Shown here in pieces: positions 1 through 5,056 of a stretch of DNA of 8,111 bases (position 1 is the stretch's first letter; each line of letters opens with the position of its first letter). The DNA comes from Candidatus Melainabacteria bacterium (GTDB lineage: Bacteria > Cyanobacteriota > Vampirovibrionia > Obscuribacterales > Obscuribacteraceae), in NCBI GenBank assembly GCA_014380105.1, contig JACMKL010000487.1, positions 1 to 8,111 on the forward strand, written 5' to 3'. The translations under genes and the position numbers were made by a program. Under the pieces are notes generated by a model. That model did no database searches, was not told the origin of the DNA, and saw nothing but the letters and a program-made list of their open reading frames with translations.

Positions 1-123
1 AAAGGTACTTATGTATGTGGCGACCACCGGGATACTTCTTCGATACAAGGCGCGCTTTCTTCTGGCAAGCGGGCAGCTGAAGCATTGGTGAAAGATTTTG
101 CGCTGGCGAGCGCAGCAAGTTAA
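1..123 (+). CDS. FAD-dependent oxidoreductase (amine oxidase/phytoene desaturase-like), C-terminal fragment
   Basis: Only the last 40 codons are in the window; the frame is open from base 1 and stops with TAA at 121-123. The fragment contains a GDHRDTSSIQGALSSGKRAAEA stretch (shown in part: GDHRDTSSIQGAL, then SGKRAAEA). This matches the C-terminal FAD-binding signature of flavin amine oxidases, protoporphyrinogen oxidases and phytoene-desaturase-like enzymes, where a Gly-Asp contacts the flavin and is followed by a Ser-Ile-x-Gly-Ala-x-x-Ser-Gly helix. The substrate cannot be deduced from this piece. It is followed after 26 bases by the peroxiredoxin gene on the same strand, so the two may share a transcript. 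The family call is fairly secure; the exact enzyme is unknown. Confidence 0.72.
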   Translation, partial: KGTYVCGDHRDTSSIQGALSSGKRAAEALVKDFALASAAS

Positions 124-138
124 AATCAGTACTTTCTT

Positions 139-145
139 AGAGGTG
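139..145 (+). promoter_or_regulatory. Ribosome binding site of the peroxiredoxin gene
   Basis: AGAGGTG ends four bases before the ATG at 150. This supports that start and so the inclusion of the signal peptide in the product. The same GAGGT-type site at similar spacing precedes fabH and the methyltransferase gene. Confidence 0.6.
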
Positions 146-149
146 TGAG

Positions 150-743
150 ATGTTGAGTTCGAAGAATCTGACCATGGCGTTTTTGACCGTAGCTGTATTG
201 CTCAATGTTCCTGCAGCAAACGCGGATTCCGATACAAAGAAGGACTCAGTAGAGGGCAAGAAGGTGACACAAGGAAAGACCACCAGCGTTAAGATTGGCG
301 ATAAAGCGCCCGATTTTTCGCTGCTATCAGGCAGTGGCGAAACGGTGGCACTGAAAGATTTCAATGGCAAGAAATCTGTGGTCCTGTTTTTCTATCCTAA
401 GGACGAAACTTCAGTTTGCACCAAAGAAGCTTGCGCGTTTAGAGATCAGTTTGAAGTATTCAAAGATCTCGGAGCGGAAGTGATCGGGGTAAGCTCCGAC
501 AGTGTGCAATCACACAAAGAGTTCGCTGCTAGCCACAAGCTTCCCTACAAGTTACTTTCTGACGATGGCGGCAAACTACGCAAACTTTATGGTGTTCCAT
601 CCACAATGGGCATTATTCCTGGACGCGTCACATACGTAATCGACAAAGCAGGCACGGTCAAACACGTCTTCAACTCCCAAATGGAAGGCGAAAAGCACGT
701 CACCGAGGCAGTCGCCATGCTGAAGTCGCTTCAGGGCAAATAA
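150..743 (+). CDS. Exported PrxQ/BCP-type thiol peroxiredoxin
   Basis: A 197-residue thioredoxin-fold peroxidase that would reduce hydrogen peroxide and organic hydroperoxides. Residues 1-25 look like a Sec signal peptide: Lys at 5, a hydrophobic core at about 7-20, and an A-N-A cleavage site before Asp26. A polar linker (26-46) precedes the AhpC-TSA/redoxin domain (about 47-195), with GDKAPDFSL at 50-58 and FFYPKDETSVCTKEAC at 80-95. Cys90 is the expected peroxidatic cysteine. Cys95, five residues later, is the resolving cysteine placed as in the PrxQ/BCP subfamily, which predicts an intramolecular disulfide reduced by thioredoxin-like proteins. The ATG at 150 follows AGAGGTG (139-145). Most BCP proteins are cytoplasmic and about 150-160 residues long; the extra length here is the signal peptide and linker. 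The gene runs convergently towards the next one. Confidence 0.93.
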   Translation: MLSSKNLTMAFLTVAVLLNVPAANADSDTKKDSVEGKKVTQGKTTSVKIGDKAPDFSLLSGSGETVALKDFNGKKSVVLFFYPKDETSVCTKEACAFRDQFEVFKDLGAEVIGVSSDSVQSHKEFAASHKLPYKLLSDDGGKLRKLYGVPSTMGIIPGRVTYVIDKAGTVKHVFNSQMEGEKHVTEAVAMLKSLQGK

Positions 744-773
744 TTAGCGCCGAAATCAGGTTGAGAACCAAAT

Positions 774-1586
774 TTAATGATGAAGCGGCAGTCGGCATTG
801 AAATCCGCCTGGGGTTTGCTCATGATTGACGTTATATGTAAACGTGAAATCAACATCCACAGTGTCTGGACTGCCATCGGGCAATGCTGCGACTCTTGGA
901 GTATTTTGAAGAGCCTTTATGCCGGCTGCGTCCATGAGGCTGTCACCTGAAGACTTGCTCAAGTGAATATCGGAAACAGTCCCATCTTTGGCGACCCTGA
1001 ACATAACCCCGGTCACTCGCGATACATTGCGCGTTGGAGGATTCCAGTTAGACTTTAGGATGCTCTCAATTTCTATCATAAATGGTGCGAAATCTACATC
1101 AATGGCTTTGATCTGGGTTGGCTGAGGAATATCGGTTGATTCAAAAGCTGGTTGGAAAACCACTCCCGGAAGGTAGCGCCAAATTACTGATGTACCAAAG
1201 AGCGCTCTCTCGGCGTTGCTGAAAACAATTGTCCTCTCAACAGACTGTCCGTCGGCATCATTGAAAGTAAAAACCAGGCCACTGAAAGTCAAAACGTAGA
1301 GAAGCACAGGTATAGGCAGGAGAATCCCTAAGCCGTGGATAATTCTTTGAGAGCCAAGGCTAAGAACGTCAACTGAACTGCCAACCAGAAATTTGTTACC
1401 TTTAAATAGATTGATTGCATTGACGAAAAGCAGCGCCAGATAAGCAAATGCAGGCACAATAATCAACGCGGATATGAAATTGACTTGCCCATACTGAGCC
1501 AGCATCCAGATCAGAGAACAAGCAGATATCGCAAAATAGACAAAACGAAGAACCTGACCGGAAATACGCGAAGTACCATTCGACAT
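774..1586 (-). CDS. Three-helix membrane protein with TonB-type C-terminal domain
   Basis: A 270-residue product from the ATG at 1586. Three hydrophobic segments (about 12-30, 37-61 and 86-108) predict a polytopic inner-membrane anchor. After a segment of about 55 residues, residues 166-253 match the TonB/TolA C-terminal fold: a W-N-P-P element at 181-184, a strand with KDGTVSDI (200-207), KSSGD (211-215), a D-A-A helix (219-221), LPDGS (235-239) and a closing FTFTYNV (247-253). In TonB this domain contacts outer-membrane receptors to transmit proton-motive energy. Here there is no proline-rich spacer and the anchor has three helices instead of one, so a classical TonB role is doubtful. No exbB, exbD or receptor gene is nearby. 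Domain call good, function unknown. A longer frame beginning at 1652 is possible but lacks a ribosome binding site. Confidence 0.85.
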   Translation of the reverse strand: MSNGTSRISGQVLRFVYFAISACSLIWMLAQYGQVNFISALIIVPAFAYLALLFVNAINLFKGNKFLVGSSVDVLSLGSQRIIHGLGILLPIPVLLYVLTFSGLVFTFNDADGQSVERTIVFSNAERALFGTSVIWRYLPGVVFQPAFESTDIPQPTQIKAIDVDFAPFMIEIESILKSNWNPPTRNVSRVTGVMFRVAKDGTVSDIHLSKSSGDSLMDAAGIKALQNTPRVAALPDGSPDTVDVDFTFTYNVNHEQTPGGFQCRLPLHH

Positions 1587-1591
1587 GCTGG

Positions 1592-1598
1592 CTCTCCT
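1592..1598 (-). promoter_or_regulatory. Ribosome binding site fixing the TonB-domain gene start
   Basis: On the minus strand this reads AGGAGAG, five bases before the ATG at 1586. It is the strongest Shine-Dalgarno match in the neighbourhood. It favours the 270-residue product over the 292-residue alternative starting at 1652. Confidence 0.75.
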
Positions 1599-1826
1599 AA
1601 AAGATGGCAATAACGGGATGCCTTTAATTCCATTTTGATTTTCAAGGTGCAAAAAAGCAACAGTGAAAACCCCAGCTCTCCTTTAAAACCGCAAATCATT
1701 CCAACCCACTATTCGGCAGAAGATCCAAGCCCTGCCCAAAATCTGAAAGAGAGTTAAGGCCGACGTGTGAAGCCCTTGTCGCAAAGTGATCATTTGGCGC
1801 GGATAGATGAAATAGAATAGATGACC

Positions 1827-1840
1827 CTGTCACCTGACAG
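1827..1840. repeat. Inverted repeat upstream of fabH, candidate operator
   Basis: CTGTCA and TGACAG form a perfect 6-base inverted repeat with a 2-base spacer (CC), 44 bases before the fabH ATG and just downstream of the possible -10 box at 1813-1818. The size and place would suit a dimeric repressor of the fabH-ppk2 unit. Six-base arms also arise by chance, and the sequence does not match the FapR or FadR operators I know. Confidence 0.3.
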
Positions 1841-1875
1841 ACATTTTATGTCGTGCAAACCTTTTCGAGCCACAT

Positions 1876-1880
1876 GAGGT
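1876..1880 (+). promoter_or_regulatory. Ribosome binding site of fabH
   Basis: GAGGT lies four bases before the ATG at 1885, the same arrangement as at the peroxiredoxin gene, and supports this start. Confidence 0.55.
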
Positions 1881-1884
1881 CGCA

Positions 1885-2898
1885 ATGGCGCCTTCCCTAA
1901 CCAGCAAATATCAAGCCAAAATTGCCTCCGTTGGAATTGCAGTTCCTCCGGGTTTGCTTACTAATGATGATTTGAGCAAGATGGTTGATACGAGCGACCA
2001 ATGGATTTTAGAGAGAACTGGAATTAAGCAGAGGCATATTGCCGAAAAAGGCGTCGCAACATCCGATCTGGCTGCTGAAGCTGCTTTAAAAGCGATTGAG
2101 AAGGCTGGGCTAAAACCGACAGACATCGAACTCATTATTGTCGCGACAATAACACCAGATATGATACTGCCCGCTACTGCCTGTCTGGTGCAAACAAAAA
2201 TTGGTGCAACCGGCGCCTGGGGCTTTGATATTTCGATTGCCTGTTCAGGATTTTTGTATGCACTGCAAGTTGGCTGTCAGTTCGTTACTACTGGTGCACA
2301 CAAAAACGTACTGGTGATCGGGCTTGACGTTATGTCGTCCATCATCGACTACACCGATCGCACCACTTGTATTATTTTCGGCGACGGTGGCGGAGCTGCA
2401 GTTGTTCAACGCTCTGACAGTCCAGACATTCCTGGCATGATCGATTTCATTCACGAAGTTGACGGCATCGGTGGTCCGGCACTATGCTTGCCTGGCGGTG
2501 GTAGCCGAAATCCGACAACAGCCGAAACACTGGAAAAGAAAATGCACTATGTGCACCAGGATGGACAAGTAGTATTTAAATTTGCAACCAGAAAAATGGC
2601 AGATCTTTGTGTGAAACTGTTAGAGCGCAACGGTTTGACCGGCGATGATATCGACCTGTTTGTTCCTCACCAGGCTAATCTTCGTATTATCAGCTCTTCT
2701 GCAGAACGCATTGGATTGGACATGAAAAAGGTCGTCGTCAATATCGACCAATATGGCAATACGACTGCCGGAACTTTACCGCTGGCCTTAAATTCCGCAA
2801 TTGAAGATGGAAGATTGAAAGAAGGTTCTCTCGTTTTGTTAGCATCAGTGGGAGCTGGATTTAGTGCTGGTGCAGCTTTGATGCGCTGGTCATACTAG
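1885..2898 (+). CDS. fabH: 3-oxoacyl-[acyl-carrier-protein] synthase III (KAS III)
   Basis: A 337-residue cytoplasmic condensing enzyme that starts type II fatty acid synthesis by joining an acyl-CoA (acetyl-CoA in many bacteria, branched primers in others) to malonyl-ACP. The Cys-His-Asn triad is intact: Cys120 in ISIACSGF (117-123), His262 in PHQANLRI (261-268) and Asn292 in YGNTTAG (290-296). The CoA-site element SDQWILERTG (37-46) and the FGDGGGA loop (165-171) are also present. The C-terminal GAGFSAGAALMRW (323-335) has Ala where many FabH enzymes have Trp (GFTWGA). The length is slightly above the usual 310-330. The ATG at 1885 follows GAGGT (1876-1880). The gene stands apart from any fabD/fabG/acpP/fabF cluster; its immediate partner is ppk2, 12 bases downstream. 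Primer preference cannot be read from the sequence. Confidence 0.95.
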   Translation: MAPSLTSKYQAKIASVGIAVPPGLLTNDDLSKMVDTSDQWILERTGIKQRHIAEKGVATSDLAAEAALKAIEKAGLKPTDIELIIVATITPDMILPATACLVQTKIGATGAWGFDISIACSGFLYALQVGCQFVTTGAHKNVLVIGLDVMSSIIDYTDRTTCIIFGDGGGAAVVQRSDSPDIPGMIDFIHEVDGIGGPALCLPGGGSRNPTTAETLEKKMHYVHQDGQVVFKFATRKMADLCVKLLERNGLTGDDIDLFVPHQANLRIISSSAERIGLDMKKVVVNIDQYGNTTAGTLPLALNSAIEDGRLKEGSLVLLASVGAGFSAGAALMRWSY

Positions 2899-2900
2899 TT

Positions 2901-2904
2901 GGAG
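2901..2904 (+). promoter_or_regulatory. Ribosome binding site deciding the ppk2 start
   Basis: GGAG lies two bases after the fabH stop codon and six bases before the ATG at 2911. An in-frame TTG at 2899 would itself overlap this site, so the ATG is the likely start. The tight spacing suggests fabH and ppk2 are read from one transcript. Confidence 0.7.
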
Positions 2905-2910
2905 AATTTC

Positions 2911-3801
2911 ATGAATAAGGCTGAAGAGCAGAAGCTTCTAAAAAGAATTCTGGTGCAGCCCGGTACGGAGTGTTCTCTCACTAAGAATTTCGACCCCACA
3001 TATCGTCCTCCCGATTTAACTAAAGAAAGCGCGCGACAATTGCTTTCTGAAAGTATTGTCGAGCTGGCTGAGATGCAAGACATGATGTATGCCCAGGACA
3101 TTTATGGGCTACTAGTTATCATTCAAGCAATGGATGCAGCTGGTAAAGACGGTACCATCAAGCACGTCATGTCAGGATTAAATCCGCAAGGCTGCCACGT
3201 CACAAGCTTTAAAGCACCATCTGATGAAGAACTAGACCACGATTATTTATGGCGCTGCAATCGCGCGCTGCCGGAAAAAGGACGAATCGGAATTTTCAAT
3301 CGATCTTATTACGAAGAAGTTTTGATCGCCAAAATCCATCCGGAAGTATTGACCAAACAAAGACTGCCCCAGCATCTTAATTCAAAAAATATCTGGAAGC
3401 AGCGCTACAACCAGATCAATAATTTTGAGCAATACTTAGTCGAGAACGGAATTGTAGTTTTAAAATTTTTCTTGCACGTTTCAAAAGAAGAACAGAAAAA
3501 ACGTTTTCTTGCCCGCATCGATAGACCAGAGAAAAACTGGAAATTTGCAATGAGCGATGTAACAGAACGCGCTCACTGGGACGAATACGTCAAGGCTTAC
3601 AACGACCTGATTACAGCGACTAGCACAGCACATGCACCATGGCACATCGTGCCTGCGGATTATAAGCCATACACCAGATTAGTGGTATCGCATATGGTGA
3701 GCAAAACGCTGCGTGAATTAGACTTGGCCTATCCAAAAATCGATAAAGTCAGAAAAGCTCAGTTAGCCGAAGCTCGCGCAATTTTGGATGCTGAAAAGTA
3801 G
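2911..3801 (+). CDS. ppk2: PPK2-family polyphosphate:nucleotide phosphotransferase, class III-like
   Basis: A 296-residue single-domain P-loop kinase that moves phosphate between inorganic polyphosphate and nucleotides in the cytoplasm. Visible motifs: Walker A at 74-82 (MDAAGKDGT, Lys79) followed by IKHVMSGLNPQG; the Walker B region GRIGIFNRSYYEEV (124-137); and the lid segment with KKRFLARID (196-204) and PEKNWKF (206-212), then APWHIVPAD (242-250). After N-R-S-x-Y the next residue is Glu135. From memory, class III enzymes such as Deinococcus radiodurans PPK2 carry NRSQYED here, while class I enzymes have NRSWYNR. Class III members can phosphorylate both AMP and ADP, so this enzyme may regenerate ATP from AMP at the cost of polyphosphate. 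It probably shares a transcript with fabH. The family call is firm; the class assignment rests on this one motif and on overall resemblance. Confidence 0.93.
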   Translation: MNKAEEQKLLKRILVQPGTECSLTKNFDPTYRPPDLTKESARQLLSESIVELAEMQDMMYAQDIYGLLVIIQAMDAAGKDGTIKHVMSGLNPQGCHVTSFKAPSDEELDHDYLWRCNRALPEKGRIGIFNRSYYEEVLIAKIHPEVLTKQRLPQHLNSKNIWKQRYNQINNFEQYLVENGIVVLKFFLHVSKEEQKKRFLARIDRPEKNWKFAMSDVTERAHWDEYVKAYNDLITATSTAHAPWHIVPADYKPYTRLVVSHMVSKTLRELDLAYPKIDKVRKAQLAEARAILDAEK

Positions 3802-3802
3802 T

Positions 3803-3816
3803 CACCGTTGGCGGTG
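3803..3816. terminator. Short hairpin after ppk2, weak terminator candidate
   Basis: CACCG and CGGTG form a 5-base stem around a TTGG loop, starting two bases after the ppk2 stop. Neither strand has a proper T run directly after it (the minus strand reaches TTTT six bases later), so a rho-independent terminator is only a possibility. It would also lie just downstream of the possible minus-strand small gene ending at 3831. Confidence 0.3.
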
Positions 3817-3830
3817 CAATATCTTACCAG

Positions 3831-3911
3831 TTAGCTAAAAGGGATGAAATTACGCAGCATTACCATCATGAATACAGCGAAAATGCCTACAAAAATTACT
3901 TGCTTCATCAT
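3831..3911 (-). CDS. Possible 26-residue single-helix membrane protein
   Basis: The minus-strand frame opens with two ATG codons (3911-3906) and stops with TAA at 3833-3831. The peptide begins MMKQVIFVGIFAVF, continues with MMVML (15-19) and ends RNFIPFS. Residues 5-19 are almost wholly hydrophobic, with Lys3 on one side and Arg20 on the other, the pattern of a single transmembrane helix. A TGAGG (3926-3922) lies 10 bases before the first ATG, a usable though long spacing. Small hydrophobic proteins like this include enzyme-complex subunits and type I toxins, but I recognise no family. A frame this short can arise by chance, and a plus-strand frame overlaps it. No function assigned. Confidence 0.33.
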   Translation of the reverse strand: MMKQVIFVGIFAVFMMVMLRNFIPFS

Positions 3912-3968
3912 AAAAATCTTGCCTCAGGATCCCGTTTGGGTAGTAAGTAAATAGACTTGCAAATCTTT

Positions 3969-4006
3969 CAAACGTTCCTCAGCTGAACAGCAGTACTGCT
4001 CGTTTG
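3969..4006. repeat. Palindrome cluster upstream of the methyltransferase gene
   Basis: AGCAGTACTGCT at 3989-4000 is a perfect 12-base palindrome. It is directly followed by CGTTTG (4001-4006), which is the reverse complement of CAAACG at 3969-3974. A smaller GCTG/CAGC pair (3982-3985 and 3988-3991) sits inside. The block lies 77 bases before the GTG at 4083 and 58 bases beyond the start of the possible minus-strand small gene, so it could be an operator or an alternative RNA structure for either. Confidence 0.4.
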
Positions 4007-4073
4007 GTTATTGGTGGAGAACGTCTTACATTTAGCAGTATCCTGTACAAACTTGAAATTTCCGTGAAGATTT

Positions 4074-4079
4074 AGGTGA
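4074..4079 (+). promoter_or_regulatory. Ribosome binding site supporting a GTG start
   Basis: AGGTGA precedes the GTG at 4083 by three bases. No ATG lies nearer in frame, and the next in-frame Met is residue 46, already close to the methyltransferase core. Confidence 0.5.
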
Positions 4080-4082
4080 GCC

Positions 4083-4937
4083 GTGAGCCCAGAATTTAAT
4101 CCAGCCAAGCCGTTACAGACTTCGACAGAGTCACCGGCTCAGTCTTTCAAAGAATTTGAGCATGAAGGGTGGCAGTCAGTAGCAGATGGCTACCACGACC
4201 ACTTTCGGGCGTTAACCATGCAAACTATCGAGCCCATGCTGAAAGCAGTTGATGCCGGAGTCGGCACCAATTTGCTGGATATAGCCACCGGTCCGGGATA
4301 TGTGGCAGACGCAGCTAAGCGACAGGGCGCAGACGTCACTGCTGTTGACTTCTCGGCGGAGATGATTGAGAGAGCTAAAAAACTCTATACAGGCATAGAT
4401 TTTCAGGTTGGAGATGCAGAGGCTCTGGCTTTTGCAGACCAAACTTTTGACATCATCACCATGAATTTTGGTTTACTGCACCTGGAGAATCCCGAAAAGG
4501 CACTCAAGGAAGCGTTCCGAGTCTTGAAACCGGGCGGGGTCTTTGCGCTCACCGTTTGGTCAACTCCTGACAAGGCAGTCGCTTTCGATAAAATCCTGGC
4601 AGCAGTCAAGGCTCACGGAGATGCCACTGTTAAAATACCGGTCGGGCCCCCCTTCTTCCGTTTTTCGGACTTTGAAGAAATGAAGAAATCACTGATGGCA
4701 GCAGGCTTTAAGACTGTTCAGATCGACGAGATCGAAATGGTCTGGCAATTGCCTCATGAAGATGATTTGTTTAAGGCCTTCTTTACAGGCACACCTCGAA
4801 CTGGTGGGCTTCTGCGCGCTCAAGAAGAAGAAAAGTTGGCGAGCATCAAAGATGCGATTGCCGCCTGTGCCCGCGAATACTCCGATGGCGGCACAATAAG
4901 AATTCCAATGTCTTCAGTACTGGCGACAGCGAGATAG
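4083..4937 (+). CDS. Class I SAM-dependent methyltransferase (UbiE/Methyltransf_11-like)
   Basis: A 284-residue cytoplasmic enzyme with a Rossmann-type SAM-binding fold. Motif I is LLDIATGPGYVA at 64-75. The acidic residue that binds the SAM ribose is Asp89 in AVDFSAEMI (87-95). GDAEAL (110-115) and FDIITMNFGLLHL (122-134) follow, with the post-motif RVLKPGG at 146-152. The C-terminal part (about 185-284) has AAGFKTV and a GGLLRAQ element (241-247) seen in a widespread group of small-molecule methyltransferases resembling ubiquinone/menaquinone and phospholipid N-methyltransferases. The substrate is not predictable, since no quinone or lipid gene adjoins it. The start is a GTG with its own ribosome binding site. 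The gene stands alone, 281 bases after ppk2 and 119 bases before glgB, so it is probably transcribed separately. Confidence 0.88.
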   Translation: MSPEFNPAKPLQTSTESPAQSFKEFEHEGWQSVADGYHDHFRALTMQTIEPMLKAVDAGVGTNLLDIATGPGYVADAAKRQGADVTAVDFSAEMIERAKKLYTGIDFQVGDAEALAFADQTFDIITMNFGLLHLENPEKALKEAFRVLKPGGVFALTVWSTPDKAVAFDKILAAVKAHGDATVKIPVGPPFFRFSDFEEMKKSLMAAGFKTVQIDEIEMVWQLPHEDDLFKAFFTGTPRTGGLLRAQEEEKLASIKDAIAACAREYSDGGTIRIPMSSVLATAR

Positions 4938-4972
4938 CCTCTCAGGCTGGATTTGTGAGAAAATATCGCAAT

Positions 4973-5020
4973 CGCGCAGTTTTGCGGCTAACCGCTCAAA
5001 AGCGCGCCACAGTCGTGGCG
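4973..5020 (+). other. Two abutting hairpins between the methyltransferase gene and glgB
   Basis: The first hairpin (4973-5006) pairs CGCGC with GCGCG, then TTTTGCGG with CCGC and AAAA, closed by a CTAA loop. It has a 2-base bulge on each side (AG at 4978-4979, TC at 4996-4997), giving 13 base pairs in all. The second (5005-5020) pairs CGCCAC with GTGGCG around AGTC and shares two bases with the first, so the two may compete. No T run follows, so a classical rho-independent terminator is not supported. It may be a terminator of another kind, an mRNA-stability element or a leader structure of glgB, whose start is 36 bases downstream. Confidence 0.5.
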
Positions 5021-5056
5021 AAATTTACGCAGTCCAATTTTCAGCGAGAATAAAGC

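Larger units (their letters stand above)
1587..1884. other. Divergent intergenic region between the TonB-domain gene and fabH
   Basis: This 298-base region separates two divergently transcribed genes and should hold both promoters. I see no textbook -35/-10 pair for either gene. For fabH, a TAGAAT at 1813-1818 is a possible -10 box, but no TTGACA-like box lies at the right distance. For the minus-strand gene, TTGCTT and CAAAAT with 17 bases between them (about 1657 down to 1629) is a weak candidate. The only clear structure is the inverted repeat at 1827-1840. No small gene with a good ribosome binding site is evident. Confidence 0.5.

Noticed and set aside
759..769. GGTT-GAG-AACC hairpin between the two convergent genes
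   Set aside because: A 4-base stem without a T run is too weak to call a terminator, although one is expected in this 30-base gap.
1587..1652. Longer N-terminus for the TonB-domain protein, starting at 1652
   Set aside because: No ribosome binding site lies before that ATG, while AGGAGAG sits at ideal distance before the ATG at 1586.
1676..1682. Second AGGAGAG on the minus strand, a possible leader-peptide ribosome binding site
   Set aside because: No ATG, GTG or TTG lies at a usable distance after it, and the open frame crossing it overlaps the TonB-domain gene without protein-like character.
2899..2910. TTG start for ppk2 at 2899
   Set aside because: This TTG overlaps the GGAG that serves the ATG at 2911 and adds only four residues.
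3844..3954. Plus-strand frame of 36 codons overlapping the possible minus-strand small gene
   Set aside because: Its ATG directly abuts the only purine-rich stretch (AAAAGGG), leaving no room for a working ribosome binding site, and the peptide shows no recognisable pattern.
4940..4960. TCTCA/TGAGA inverted repeat just after the methyltransferase stop
   Set aside because: A 5-base A/T-containing stem with an 11-base loop is unlikely to be stable or meaningful by itself.
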